A stretch of DNA of 64,000 nucleotides from Streptomyces bicolor (GCF_000719285.1 NZ_JOFS01000002.1:310001-374000); one strand, 5' to 3'. Counted from the stretch's first letter, positions 53,012 through 62,534 are shown. Numbers and translations are program-made. Notes: generated from the sequence alone by a model not told the origin.

Positions 53012-53679
53012 CCAAGCGTTCCGCGGGCGTCGGCCGCGTTGGCCGGGCCGGGTACCGACGCCCGGCTGTGGTCCTCGTCGTCCGTGACCCGGCGCGGCCG
53101 GGCCAGCAGCGCGAGGCCGCCCAGCAGACCCCCGGCGCTCGCGCCCACGAGCGAGGTCAGCGCCGGGGACGCGGACGACGGCTCGCCGGGCTCCAGGGCA
53201 CGGGCGAGGCGCTCGAACCGGATGCCGGTGGTGTCCTTGGTGTGGTCCGCCTGGGTGACCAGCGCGCGGGAGACGGCGTTGGCGATGTCGACGGCCAGGT
53301 CCGGGCGCGACGAGGTCGCCGACACCGCGACCATCGGCGCGTCCGGCGAGGTCGCCACCCGCACGCTCTCGCGCAGCGTCGCGACCGGCACACCGGCCCA
53401 CACCTGCGCGTCCGCGAGCACCGCCAGCTGCGGCGCGACCCGGCCGTACGCCTGCGCGAGGCCGAGCGCGTCGGTGCCGTCGGCGCCGGTCCGGCCGGTG
53501 GGCACGGCGACGACGGAACTCGTCGCCGTGTACTCCGGCGGCCTCAACTGGCCGTAGGCGCCACCGACCACGGCACCGATCAGCGCGCCGGCCGGCAGCC
53601 ACCACCACGACGGCAGTCGCATCAGCTGGGCGCGCGCGGCGTCGGACAGCGGGGCACGCCGGTCGGGGTTGTCCGTCAT
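53008..53679 (-). CDS. Wzz/YveK-type polysaccharide chain-length protein
   Basis: 223 aa. N-terminal membrane helix (SWWWLPAGALIGAVVGGAYG, about 24-43), an extracytoplasmic middle part beginning RPPEYTATSSVVAVPTG, and a second helix about 170-192 (SPALTSLVGASAGGLLGGLA) followed by a charged cytoplasmic tail. This is the topology of polysaccharide co-polymerases that set chain length. No tyrosine kinase domain is attached. Overlaps both neighbours by 4 bases. Confidence 0.82.
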   Translation of the reverse strand: MTDNPDRRAPLSDAARAQLMRLPSWWWLPAGALIGAVVGGAYGQLRPPEYTATSSVVAVPTGRTGADGTDALGLAQAYGRVAPQLAVLADAQVWAGVPVATLRESVRVATSPDAPMVAVSATSSRPDLAVDIANAVSRALVTQADHTKDTTGIRFERLARALEPGEPSSASPALTSLVGASAGGLLGGLALLARPRRVTDDEDHSRASVPGPANAADARGTLG

Positions 53680-54818
53680 GAGGAACTCGCTTCCGAAGTC
53701 GAGCCGGACAGGGCGTCCGTGTACAGATCCATCAGCTGCCGGGCGGTGCGCGTGATGTCGTAGCGGTGTACGACGTCCGGGACCGTCCGCTCGCCCGGCC
53801 CCTCCGCCCGCAGCCGCAGCAGGGCGCGCGCGAACGCCCCCGCGCCGCCCGTGACGCGCCGGGCACCGGGCGCCGCGTCCGGCCCCAGGTCCTCCACGGC
53901 GGGGCAGCTCGCGTACAGCACGGGGAGGCCGGCGGCCAGCGCCTCCACGACGGCGAGGCCGAAGGACTCCTCCGGAGACGGCGAGGCGAGCACGTCCATC
54001 GCGGACAGCAGGGAGACCAGGTCGGGTGTGTGGTCACCGGGCGCGGGCAGGGACGGCCGCTCGCCGGTCAGCACCACCCGCGCCGCGACTCCCAGATCCC
54101 GTGCGGTGCGCCGCAGCGCCTCCGCCTCGGGGCCGCCGCCGACCAGCAGTAGCCACACGTCCAGGGGCAGCAGGGCCAGCGCCTGCACCAGCAGGTCGAA
54201 GCGCTTGCCCGCGGCGAGGCGCCCCACCCCGCCCACGACGTACGCGTGCTCCGGCACCCCGTGGAACGCCCGGGCCTCCTTGCGGCGCGCCTCGTCGTAC
54301 CGGAAGCGGGGCGCGTCGATGCCGTTCGGGATGACCCGGATGCGCTGCCCGGGCACACCCCAGTGGCGCAGCCGTTCGGCCACCGTCGGCGAGACGGCGA
54401 CCGTGGCGAGGCCGAGGCGCTCGCCGGCCATGTACAGCGCACGGACACCGCGGGTCAGCCGCCGGCCCTCCAGCCGGTCCGTGCCGATCGAGTGCTCGGT
54501 GGCCACCACGGTCTCGACTCCCGCGAGCCGGGCGGCGACCCGGCCGTAGAGGCAGGCCCGGTACAGATGGGTGTGTACGAGGTCGTAGCCGCCGGAACGG
54601 ATCAGGTCGGTCAGCCGGGGCAGCGCGCGCAGGTCGAGGTTGCCGGTCATCCCGAGGTGGGTGACGCTGACCCCGTCGGCGGTGAGGCCCTCGGCGACCG
54701 GGCCGGGGTTGGTCAGCGCCACCACGTCGCACTGTGCGGGCAGATGGCGCAGCAGCAGGCGCAGTTGCTGCTCCGCGCCGCCGACGCCGAGGCCGGTGAT
54801 GATGTGCAGCGCCTTCAT
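53676..54818 (-). CDS. Glycosyltransferase family 4
   Basis: 380 aa GT-B fold. N-terminal HIITGLGVGGAEQQLRLLL (donor or acceptor loop with GGAE), YDLVHTHLYRACLYGR, then the nucleotide-sugar domain with RVIPNGIDAPRFR, GVGRLAAGKRFDLLVQAL and the SPSPEESFGLAVVEALAAG motif containing the conserved EX7E glutamates. Adds a sugar to the lipid-linked repeat unit in the cytoplasm. ATG at 54818 overlaps the deacetylase stop. Confidence 0.92.
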   Translation of the reverse strand: MKALHIITGLGVGGAEQQLRLLLRHLPAQCDVVALTNPGPVAEGLTADGVSVTHLGMTGNLDLRALPRLTDLIRSGGYDLVHTHLYRACLYGRVAARLAGVETVVATEHSIGTDRLEGRRLTRGVRALYMAGERLGLATVAVSPTVAERLRHWGVPGQRIRVIPNGIDAPRFRYDEARRKEARAFHGVPEHAYVVGGVGRLAAGKRFDLLVQALALLPLDVWLLLVGGGPEAEALRRTARDLGVAARVVLTGERPSLPAPGDHTPDLVSLLSAMDVLASPSPEESFGLAVVEALAAGLPVLYASCPAVEDLGPDAAPGARRVTGGAGAFARALLRLRAEGPGERTVPDVVHRYDITRTARQLMDLYTDALSGSTSEASSS

Positions 54819-55606
54819 ACGCCCTCCAGGGCGCGGCCGTGGACCCGGGCCAGGCGGCGCTTGAGCTCCAGCCGCACCGGCGTGTCCGCCTGCCCGATGT
54901 GGATGCGGGGCAGCGCGAAGTCGCCGCAGCCGGCCGGACCGGGGGAGATCGCGCAGGCGTAGCGGTAACCGGCCCGGCGCACCGCGTCGGCGGCCCGCTC
55001 GTCGAGGAAGCCGTACGGGTAGCAGAAGCCCTCGATGTCGCCGCCGGTGACCGCGGCGAGCCGGTGGCGGCTGTCGTTGACCTCGGTGTGCAGCACCTGG
55101 TCCGTGGCCTTGGTCAGATCGAGGTGGGTCAGACCGTGCGAGGCGATCTCCATGCCCGCGGCCATGGCTCGTTGGATGCCGTCCGCGTCGAGCAGCGGCT
55201 TGCGCGGACCGCTCGGTTCCCAGGTGTTCTCGCCGCCGAGCAGCCCGGGCAGCACGAACACGGTCGCGGTGAAACCCCGGCGGCGCAGGATGGGCAGGGC
55301 GGTGGTGACGAAGTCCGTGTACCCGTCGTCGAAGGTGAGCCCCACCAGGCCGCGCTCCATGCCACGGGCGCGCGCCGCGAGCAGCTCGCGCACGCTCACC
55401 CCGCGCAGACCGCGGCCGGACATCCAGGCGAGCTGCCGTTCGAGGCGTGCGGGCGTGACGGTGACGTCGTACGGGTCGTCCGGGCAGTCCGAGACGGAGT
55501 GGTACATGGCGACCCACGCGGCGGTACGCCGTTTCGGGCGCCCCCCGGTGGCTGTTCCGGGACGGGGTTCGGCCGTGCGCGGCGCGGGGGAGGTGTCAGC
55601 GACCAT
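54815..55606 (-). CDS. Polysaccharide deacetylase (NodB fold, CE4)
   Basis: 263 aa. NodB motifs: VAMYHSVSD, the catalytic TFDDGY, metal-binding SHGLTHLDL and CYPYGFLDERAADAVRRAGY. No signal peptide is visible, so it may act on a lipid-linked precursor in the cytoplasm, or the N-terminal 30 residues may serve as non-classical export. Removal of N-acetyl groups would give free amines in the polymer. Start overlaps the flippase gene end by 11 bases. Confidence 0.9.
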   Translation of the reverse strand: MVADTSPAPRTAEPRPGTATGGRPKRRTAAWVAMYHSVSDCPDDPYDVTVTPARLERQLAWMSGRGLRGVSVRELLAARARGMERGLVGLTFDDGYTDFVTTALPILRRRGFTATVFVLPGLLGGENTWEPSGPRKPLLDADGIQRAMAAGMEIASHGLTHLDLTKATDQVLHTEVNDSRHRLAAVTGGDIEGFCYPYGFLDERAADAVRRAGYRYACAISPGPAGCGDFALPRIHIGQADTPVRLELKRRLARVHGRALEGV

Positions 55607-57341
55607 GGCGAGGCTTTCGTGTGACGGAGCGGTGGACGGAATGCGTGACGGGAGCCAGGAGGGACCGGGCGCCCGCCGCGTCGAGGAACCAGGCCAGCGG
55701 CAGGAATACGGCGGTCACGCAGCCGCAGCCGGCGGCGACGGAGGCGGCGGGCGAGGCGAAGAGCCCCGCACCGAACAGCCCGGCACCGGTGGCGCACACG
55801 GCCGCGCACACCGGCCGGGCCAGTCCCGCGACGACCCGGCGGACCCGCACGGGCACGGTGCGCGGACCGAGGCCGTGCAGCAGGAGCAGCGCCGTGAGGG
55901 TGATGCCGGCCGCGTTGGCCCCGGCGATGCCGCGGGCGCCCCAGGGCTGAACGGCCCAGGCGCTGAGGGCGACGGTGGTGAGCGCGCCCACGCCCATCGC
56001 GCCCAGCGGGTACCAGGTGGTCCGGCCGGTCGAGAAGTACGACATGACGAGCGCCCCCACCAGCGTGTGCCCGAGCAGCCCGGCCGCGTAGACCCGCATG
56101 ACGGCGGCGGTCGTGGCGGTGTCCTGCGCCGTGAACGCCCCGCGCTGGAAGAGGAGTTGGAGGATCTGCGGCGCGCAGGCCACGACCACGGCGGCGCCGA
56201 ACAGGACCAGACAGGCCGTCAGCACCAGGTCCCGCTCGACCCGCTCCCGGGCCCGCCGCGGGTCGCCCTCGGCGATGGCACGCGCCACCACCGGGAAGGT
56301 GACGACACACACCATCAGCGCCAGCGACATCGGCAACTGGGCGACCTTCTGGGCGTAGTTGAGATGCGAGATGGCACCGGCGGGCAGCCCGGACGCGAAG
56401 TACCGCTCGATGAGCACCTGCGACTGCCGGCACAGGGCGAAGAGCAGGACGGCACAGACGAGGCCGAGCGCCAGGCGCTCCGCCGGCTGGGTCGCCATGC
56501 GGCTCGGCCGCACCGACCGCACCGAAGCGCCCGCGGACCGGCCGTGCCGCCCGGCGAGCCGCCGCCACAGGGCCGGTGCCTGCAGGGCGGCCATGAGGCA
56601 CCCGCCCAGAGCGACGCCGAGAGCGGCGGATCGTACGCCCCACCGCGCGGCCAGCACGACCATCGTGGCGATGATCACGACGTTGTACGCGATGTAGATC
56701 GCGCCCGGAGCGAGATAGCTGCCGTGCGCCCGCAGCGCCGCGCCGCAGTACCCGGCCAGCCCGAAACTCAGCACACAGGTCGCGGTCATCCGGGTGCAGG
56801 ACACCGCCAGGGACGCGTCGGGCAGGCCGGGCGCCAGGACGGAGACCAGCAGCGGCGCCCCGGCCGCGAGTACGGCCGCCGTGCCGGCGAGGGCGAGGCA
56901 CAGCCGCGGCAACGTGGCGGCGACCAGGGCGTGCACGGGGTCCGGGCCGCCGATCCCACGCGCCCGCCGCGCCAGTGCCACGCTGAACGCGGGCACGAGC
57001 ACGAACGCCATGCCGTCCTCGATCAGCAGCGTCGACGCCATCTCGGGCACCGTCCACGCCACCAGGAACGCGTCGGTGTCCGCACCGGCGCCGAAGAGAT
57101 GCGCGAGCGCCTGGTCCCGCCCGAGCCCGAGCAGCGCCCCGGCCATGGACAACGCGACGGTGAGCAGCGTCGCCCTGGCGAGGAAGCGCCTCGAGGGACC
57201 GCCCGGGCGTGGGGCGGGGGCCGGGCCGGGGGCGTCCGTGTCGGCCGGGTGCTCGGGGCGCATGCCTTCGGCGGCGGGTGGGACGTGCATGCCCGGCGGG
57301 TGCTCCTGGGCGTCACCGGTCGTCGTGGGCGGGGGCCTCAT
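55596..57341 (-). CDS. MurJ/MviN-like lipid-linked oligosaccharide flippase
   Basis: 581 aa. After about 50 Pro/Gly-rich cytoplasmic residues come some fourteen membrane helices in the MOP exporter pattern, with the MurJ/MviN-type region LLGLGRDQALAHLFGAGADTDAFL and the central HLNYAQKVAQLPMSL. By operon it should flip the undecaprenyl-linked repeat unit, doing the job of Wzx; a second MurJ for peptidoglycan would be expected elsewhere. Overlaps its two neighbours by 4 and 11 bases. Confidence 0.88.
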   Translation of the reverse strand: MRPPPTTTGDAQEHPPGMHVPPAAEGMRPEHPADTDAPGPAPAPRPGGPSRRFLARATLLTVALSMAGALLGLGRDQALAHLFGAGADTDAFLVAWTVPEMASTLLIEDGMAFVLVPAFSVALARRARGIGGPDPVHALVAATLPRLCLALAGTAAVLAAGAPLLVSVLAPGLPDASLAVSCTRMTATCVLSFGLAGYCGAALRAHGSYLAPGAIYIAYNVVIIATMVVLAARWGVRSAALGVALGGCLMAALQAPALWRRLAGRHGRSAGASVRSVRPSRMATQPAERLALGLVCAVLLFALCRQSQVLIERYFASGLPAGAISHLNYAQKVAQLPMSLALMVCVVTFPVVARAIAEGDPRRARERVERDLVLTACLVLFGAAVVVACAPQILQLLFQRGAFTAQDTATTAAVMRVYAAGLLGHTLVGALVMSYFSTGRTTWYPLGAMGVGALTTVALSAWAVQPWGARGIAGANAAGITLTALLLLHGLGPRTVPVRVRRVVAGLARPVCAAVCATGAGLFGAGLFASPAASVAAGCGCVTAVFLPLAWFLDAAGARSLLAPVTHSVHRSVTRKPRHGR

Positions 57342-58684
57342 CGCCGGCCCGATTCCGTGGCCGGTGCCGTCGTCTCGTCGCGTGCCAGCGCCCACCAGGC
57401 GGCGAGGCCGAAGCAGACGGCCGTCAGGACGGTGGAGGGGCCGCCGATGTCGGCGTACAGGAAGTTCACGAGCTGCCACAGCAGCAGCCCGCACACCGGG
57501 AGCGCGCAGTCCCGGGCGCCGTTGCCCCGCCCTGGCCGCCACAGCCGCCGCACCGCGCACACCAGCAGGGCCAGCCAGCTGCCCGCCACCGCGAGCACCC
57601 CCAGCAGGCCCTGCTCGCTGAGGAGCAGCAGGTACATGTTGTGCGGGGAGAGCAGCGGCTGACGCCGGAAGGCCTGGCCCGCTCCCTCCGTGTCGCTGCC
57701 CGACGACAGCGCGAGCGAGGCATGGCCGTCCCGGTGCGCCGGAAACGCCTTCAACCCCACGCCCGTCACCGGGTGGTCGCGCCACATGCCGGCCGCCGCC
57801 GCCCACAGGGCGTAGCGGTCGACGACCGACTGGTCGGGCGCGTCGGCCACCTCGGTGATGCTGGTCAGCCGCTCCTGCAGCACCGCCGCGCCCACACCGA
57901 GCCCGCCGACCAGCACGACGCAGACCGCGACCGCCGCCGCGAACACCTTCGCCGCCCGCCGCACCCCGGCCAGCAGCAGCTGCGCCCCGCAGGCCACCAC
58001 CGTGGCGATCCAGGCACCCCGGCTGAAGGACAGCGCGAGCGGTACGAGCAGCGCCAGCGCACATCCGGCCGCCACGACGAGCTGCCGCCGCGCCGCCGCC
58101 CCGAGGGCGAGCCCGGTCGCGGCAACCACCCCGTACGAGACGACGTTCGCCATCCCCATCACGTCGGACGGCCCGAACGTCCCCACCGCCCGGATGCCGG
58201 CCCCCTGATACAGCGCCCCGGTTCCGGTGAGGTACTGGTGCACCCCGACCGCCCCCTGCCACACCGCGAGGCCGACCAGGGACCACAGCACCAGCCGGGC
58301 GCCCCGCCGGTCGCGCACCAGCAGCAGCACCGCGACCGGGACGAGCACGAACACCTGCAGATAGCGGGCCAGTCCCGTGACCGCGTCACCGGCGGACGCG
58401 GCCCCCGCCGCGGCCACCGCGACGCCCACCACGGGCAGACCGAGCACGAGGGCCGCCGTCCGGGTCAGCGGCCGCCGCGCGCGCCGTACGGTGTCCACGA
58501 CGGCCCACACCACGACCAGCCCCGACGCCGCGTCCGCCGGCGTGATGCCGCTGTCCGGCACGACCGGCAGCCCCAGCAGGACGACGACCACCACCACCGG
58601 CAGCACGGACACCAGGGAGCGGGCCCGGCGCGGCATCGGCAGCGACAGCGCGAGCGGGGGAGAGACCGCCGTAGAAGTGCTCAC
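57338..58684 (-). CDS. O-antigen ligase / Wzy-like polymerase
   Basis: 448 aa with about ten or eleven helices. The Wzy_C-type periplasmic loop is around residues 275-345 with YALWAAAAGMWRDHPVTGVG and QPLLSPHNMYLLLLSEQGLLG; its Arg, Gly-Lys and His residues are the usual functional ones. In a Gram-positive such a protein more likely polymerises repeat units or links the polymer to an acceptor than makes lipopolysaccharide. 6-base gap from the sugar transferase gene upstream. Confidence 0.88.
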   Translation of the reverse strand: MSTSTAVSPPLALSLPMPRRARSLVSVLPVVVVVVLLGLPVVPDSGITPADAASGLVVVWAVVDTVRRARRPLTRTAALVLGLPVVGVAVAAAGAASAGDAVTGLARYLQVFVLVPVAVLLLVRDRRGARLVLWSLVGLAVWQGAVGVHQYLTGTGALYQGAGIRAVGTFGPSDVMGMANVVSYGVVAATGLALGAAARRQLVVAAGCALALLVPLALSFSRGAWIATVVACGAQLLLAGVRRAAKVFAAAVAVCVVLVGGLGVGAAVLQERLTSITEVADAPDQSVVDRYALWAAAAGMWRDHPVTGVGLKAFPAHRDGHASLALSSGSDTEGAGQAFRRQPLLSPHNMYLLLLSEQGLLGVLAVAGSWLALLVCAVRRLWRPGRGNGARDCALPVCGLLLWQLVNFLYADIGGPSTVLTAVCFGLAAWWALARDETTAPATESGRR

Positions 58685-58690
58685 CGGTGC

Positions 58691-60157
58691 TCAGCTCCCC
58701 GTCGGCCGTACGAACTGCGCCACCGTGCGCAGCAGGATGCAGACGTCCTGCCACAGCGACCAGTTGTCGATGTAGGCGTTGTCGTAGCGGCACCGGTCCT
58801 CGATCGAGGTGTCGCCGCGCAGCCCGTGGATCTGGGCGAGCCCGGTGATCCCGGACCGCATCCGGTGCCGGGCCCGGTAGCCCGGATAGACCTGGCTGAA
58901 CTTGGCGACGTAGTACGGCCGTTCGGGCCGGGGCCCGACCAGGCTCATGTCACCGCGGAAGACGTTCCACAGCTGCGGCAGCTCGTCCAGCGAGGTGCGG
59001 CGCAGGAAGTGGCAGAACCGGCTCATGTCCTGGGCGTCCGCCACGCTCCAGCGGGTCGCCGCCTCGTGCGCGCTGGCGGGCCGGTGGGTGCGGAACTTCA
59101 GGATGGTGAACGGCCGCCCGTCCATGCCGATCCGCTCCTGCCGGAACACCACGCCGGGCCCGTCCATGACCCACAGCGCGAGCGCACACACCAGCAGCAC
59201 GGGGGCGGCCAGCACCAGCAGGGAGCCCGAGAGCACCACGTCGAGCAGCCGTTTGCCGATGCTGCCGCGCCCCCGTCCGCTCCCCGCGCCCAGCCACCTC
59301 AGCGAGAAGCCGGCCAGCTGCCCCGCCCGTTCACGGCGACCACTGAGGCCGTACGACGGCGTCTGCGTGTCCACCTCCCACAGCACGCATCCGTACGCGG
59401 CGAGCATCCGCAGCTCGGCGGCCTTCTCCACCCTGGTGGCGGCCCCCACGACGAGCACCGTCCCGACACCGTTCTGGATGAGCGCCCGGAGCGTGTCCTG
59501 CGCCGAGGTGAGCACCAACAGCCCGGTCTCGGCATCGGTGTCGCCGACGATCTCCAGGTCGTCGGCGACGACACCCACCGGGCGGACTCCGCAGTTCGGG
59601 TGGCGCAGCAGCACGGTCGCGACGCCCCGGGCGGCCGCGAGCGGACCGACCACCAGAGCGGGACAGGGCCCGCGCCGCAGCACCCGGCGCCGGTAGCCGT
59701 GCACCGCCGCGCGACCCGCGCAGGCCGCCCCGCAGTGCACGGCAACGGCCGCCAGCAGCACGGTCATCGGGAGCGACCGCAATGGGGAGAGAGCCACGAC
59801 CGCCGCCCAGCCGACGGCGATCCGGGCACAGACGGCCGGGATCTCGTCCAGCACATCGGGGACCACGGACATGCCGTACAGCGAGGCCCGGCGGTTCAGA
59901 CCGAGCACGCCGAGGGCCAGCAGGGCGAAGACCAGCGGATGCCTGTGCGGCACGGGTACGACCAGGGCGGCCGGCAGGACGGCGGCGCCGTCGACGAGCC
60001 ACAGCACTGCCCGGGACTCCCGCATCGGCCGACGCGCGGCCCGCCCGGCCGACGGCCGGCGTCCGCCGACCAGGCCGCCCCGGGCGAGAACGGAGAGGGC
60101 ACCCTTCGTTACCCGCTGCGGTCCCGTGGGTGAGGCGACGGTGCTTTCCGCGGTCAT
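58691..60157 (-). CDS. Polyprenyl-phosphate sugar-1-phosphate transferase (WbaP/CpsE-like)
   Basis: 488 aa. N-terminal four or five membrane helices, a central Rossmann-like domain (about 150-270, ALVVGPLAAARGVATVLL), then the initiating transferase domain: membrane-reentrant KRLLDVVLSGSLLVLAAPVL, RQERIGMDGRPFTILKFRTH, LDELPQLWNVFRGDMSLVGPRPERP. It transfers the first sugar phosphate to undecaprenyl phosphate, starting synthesis of the repeat unit. The sugar cannot be told from sequence. Overlaps the first glycosyltransferase gene (ATGA). Confidence 0.93.
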   Translation of the reverse strand: MTAESTVASPTGPQRVTKGALSVLARGGLVGGRRPSAGRAARRPMRESRAVLWLVDGAAVLPAALVVPVPHRHPLVFALLALGVLGLNRRASLYGMSVVPDVLDEIPAVCARIAVGWAAVVALSPLRSLPMTVLLAAVAVHCGAACAGRAAVHGYRRRVLRRGPCPALVVGPLAAARGVATVLLRHPNCGVRPVGVVADDLEIVGDTDAETGLLVLTSAQDTLRALIQNGVGTVLVVGAATRVEKAAELRMLAAYGCVLWEVDTQTPSYGLSGRRERAGQLAGFSLRWLGAGSGRGRGSIGKRLLDVVLSGSLLVLAAPVLLVCALALWVMDGPGVVFRQERIGMDGRPFTILKFRTHRPASAHEAATRWSVADAQDMSRFCHFLRRTSLDELPQLWNVFRGDMSLVGPRPERPYYVAKFSQVYPGYRARHRMRSGITGLAQIHGLRGDTSIEDRCRYDNAYIDNWSLWQDVCILLRTVAQFVRPTGS

Positions 60158-61293
60158 GTGGCGATGCTCTTTCTGCCCTCGTTGGGTACGACCGGCGCGG
60201 GAACGACGCCGAGCAACTCGCGATAGACGCCGGTGACCGCGTCCGTGGTGTGCCGCAGGTCGTGGGCGACGAGCACATGCGCACGGCCCCGTGCGCCGAG
60301 CGCGGCGCGCAGCGGCTCGTCCCGCAGCAGCGCCGTGAGCGCCCGGGCCAGCGCGCCGGGGTCCTCCGGCGGCACCAGACAGGACGGCCGATGGGAGGGC
60401 GGAAGGCTCTCGCGCGCTCCGTCCACGTCCGTGACGACGACCGGCCGGGCACACGCCATGGCCTCCAGCGGGGCGAGCGCCATACCCTCCCAGCGGGACG
60501 GCAGGACCACGATGTCGGCGGCCCGGTACCAAGGGGCGACATCGGACGCGGCGCCGGTGAACTCCACCGACGCGGGCGCACCGCGGCGCAGCGACCGCGC
60601 GTCCGGCCCGTCGCCGACCAGCACCAGCCGGGCACCGGTCACCCGCCGCACCACCTCGGGCCAGGCCCGCAACAGCACGTCCTGCCCCTTCTGCCGGCAC
60701 AGCCGGCCCACGCACACGACGAGCGGACCCGCCCCCGACCGCGCCCTGTCCCCCTCCGGCCGGAACCTGCCGGTGTCGACACCGTTGGGGACCACCCGCC
60801 AGGAAGCGGCGATTCCGTATCGCTCCCCGGTACGCCGCTCGGCCTCGCTCACGCACAGCACGCGCGTCGCCCACCGCGCCCCGAACCGCTCCCAGCCCAG
60901 CGCCAGCCGCGCGACGACGCCGTCCGCCGCCTCGAACGACCAGGCGTGCGGCTGGAAGACCGTCGGCAGCCGGCCGTGCACCGCGAGCCGGGCCGCGAGC
61001 CCCGCCTTCGCGCTGTGTGCGTGCACCAGGTCGGGCCGCACATCGCGCACCAGCCGCGCCAACTGCCGTACCTCGCCCGGGAGTCGGGCCGTGGGCTGGC
61101 GCGTCGCGTCCCAGCGCAGCACCGTGCGGCCCGGTGCGCGCAGGGAGTCCGGCAGCGTGCCGCCCTGCGGACAGGCCACCGTCACCCGCAGCCCCGCGGC
61201 CACCTGCGCGGCCACCAGGTCCGTCACGACCCGGGCGACACCGCCCTCGACGGGCTGCGTGACATGCAGGACGTGCGGCGCGGAAATGCGCAT
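60154..61293 (-). CDS. Glycosyltransferase family 4, first gene of the polysaccharide operon
   Basis: 379 aa GT-B enzyme: HVLHVTQPVEGGVARVVTDL, DLVHAHSAKAGLAARLAVHG, RVVPNGVDTGRFRPEGD, CVGRLCRQKGQDVLL and the PSRWEGMALAPLEAMACARP donor-site motif. ATG at 61293 chosen, since the family starts with the strand PHVLHV; an in-frame start at 61338 would add an unlikely 15 residues. It resembles enzymes acting right after the initiating transferase, which is encoded next. The promoter must lie in the 61294-61940 interval. Confidence 0.9.
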   Translation of the reverse strand: MRISAPHVLHVTQPVEGGVARVVTDLVAAQVAAGLRVTVACPQGGTLPDSLRAPGRTVLRWDATRQPTARLPGEVRQLARLVRDVRPDLVHAHSAKAGLAARLAVHGRLPTVFQPHAWSFEAADGVVARLALGWERFGARWATRVLCVSEAERRTGERYGIAASWRVVPNGVDTGRFRPEGDRARSGAGPLVVCVGRLCRQKGQDVLLRAWPEVVRRVTGARLVLVGDGPDARSLRRGAPASVEFTGAASDVAPWYRAADIVVLPSRWEGMALAPLEAMACARPVVVTDVDGARESLPPSHRPSCLVPPEDPGALARALTALLRDEPLRAALGARGRAHVLVAHDLRHTTDAVTGVYRELLGVVPAPVVPNEGRKSIAT

Positions 61294-61940
61294 GACCGAG
61301 GCTGCCCTTCCGAAGAAAAGAGTCCGAACCAGCAACACGACGTGTGGCTCGCGTTCCCGATACGAGATCCCGCACCTGTTCGAGAGGGTCCGAGGGTCAA
61401 CAGGGTTTCCGGATTCAGGGGGTGAGCGGCACCAGACACTTATCCATATTTAACGGTCGGGTGGCCGACCGTGTCGGACCGGCGGCGCTTTCGTACTTGT
61501 TTCCCGCACGATGTCACCCGTTTGCAGCCGCCGTGCCTGTGGTTCCGGGCCGCCCCCGATCGGCCGGAGGCCCGGACGGTGCGGGTCGGCCGGCTCCGAA
61601 AGGGCCTCTCATCAGCGGCGACGACGAATTGAACCGGGCAGTTCGGCATGGGACGCACGCGATCGGTTTGCGGGCCGTCCGCACCGGTTTAACGGTGATC
61701 ACACGATCCGAAACTCGGTGGAGATGAACGCCCGTGCGCGCCCGCCCGCGTTACGCCGGCCGTGTCCGGCACGACGGGTCTTTTCGTATGAGTTCCTGGA
61801 AGTTGTCCGCGGCAGAGTTTCCAGACCGGCCCCCTCTCGTTAGCCCAGGAGAACCGAGACCGACTCACTCACGGCGTCTGCGGGCCGAAATCCCTTTCGC
61901 CGAACGCGAGTTACGGAAGTCGAGTCCCCAGGAAAGGAAC
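61294..61940. other. Divergent intergenic region, polysaccharide operon / small secreted protein
   Basis: 647 bases without a supported gene. It must carry promoters in both directions. Local AT-rich stretches at about 61440-61455 and 61685-61715 (around GGTTTAACGGTGATCACACG) are the most promoter-like. Short frames here have shadow-type composition. Confidence 0.5.
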
Positions 61941-62249
61941 ATGATGAAGAACCTGAAGGCTGCCGCGGTCGTCGCCGGCTCCCTCGCCGTCGCCGGTGTC
62001 GCCGGGCCCGCCGCCGCGATCGACATGCCGGCGACGGGCCTCGTCGACAACGGGAAGACGGTCGCCCGCAGCCTCCCCTCGGCCACCAAGGTGCCGACGG
62101 GCTACGTGGGCAACAACGTCAGGCGCACGGCGGACAACGTCAAGAAGGGCGTGAACAATTCCGGCGTCGTGAAGACCCCCGTCTTCGGCGGCACCCTGCC
62201 GAACCCCGCCGACGGCCAGCTGCTCGGCGGCCTTCCGATCAACAGGTAG
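61941..62249 (+). CDS. Small secreted protein of unknown function
   Basis: 102 aa with two adjacent ATG codons (61941, 61944) behind AGGAAAGGAAC. A clear signal peptide (MMKNLKAAAVVAGSLAVAGV, cleavage after PAAA near residue 26) leads to a mature chain of about 76 aa with no Cys, rich in Asn/Val/Lys/Gly, with GLVDNGKTVARSLPS, NVRRTADNVKKGVNNSG and GGLPINR. Not a chaplin or rodlin by sequence. Adjacent to the polysaccharide locus and the secreted protein family at the right end; a surface role is possible. Confidence 0.75.
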   Translation: MMKNLKAAAVVAGSLAVAGVAGPAAAIDMPATGLVDNGKTVARSLPSATKVPTGYVGNNVRRTADNVKKGVNNSGVVKTPVFGGTLPNPADGQLLGGLPINR

Positions 62250-62317
62250 GCGATCCAGCCAGGCGATCAGGCAGGCGACTCGTTCCTCGACTTCGTCGCC
62301 CATCGGCTCGACGTTCC

Positions 62318-62348
62318 GGGTCGGCTCCGCACTCCGCGGAGCCGACCC
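62318..62348. terminator. Terminator hairpin after the small secreted protein gene
   Basis: Perfect 13-bp stem GGGTCGGCTCCGC/GCGGAGCCGACCC, loop ACTCC, then TT. Located 68 bases after the stop at 62249. Confidence 0.8.
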
Positions 62349-62494
62349 TTCGGCGTTTCCAAGGAGGGGGGCAGAGTGCAATTGCCTTTGTGCTTTGCCA
62401 CGTTGGGCCAAACGAATGAGACAGGGTGACCACAGGCGTTTCAGCGTCGTTGGTCCAAGTGAATCGGCGCTCATTCCTCCTTGTCGGCGCTCTC

Positions 62495-62534
62495 CGTGGG
62501 CCCTGGCCGCACTCCCATGCGGCCGGGGCCCACG
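62495..62534. terminator. Second long hairpin between convergent secreted-protein genes
   Basis: 16-bp stem CGTGGGCCCTGGCCGC/GCGGCCGGGGCCCACG (one G-U pair) with 8-base loop, followed on the plus strand by CTTTT. Together with the hairpin at 62318 it insulates 61941 from the convergent gene at 62616. No gene is seen in the remaining bases of 62250-62615. Confidence 0.75.
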
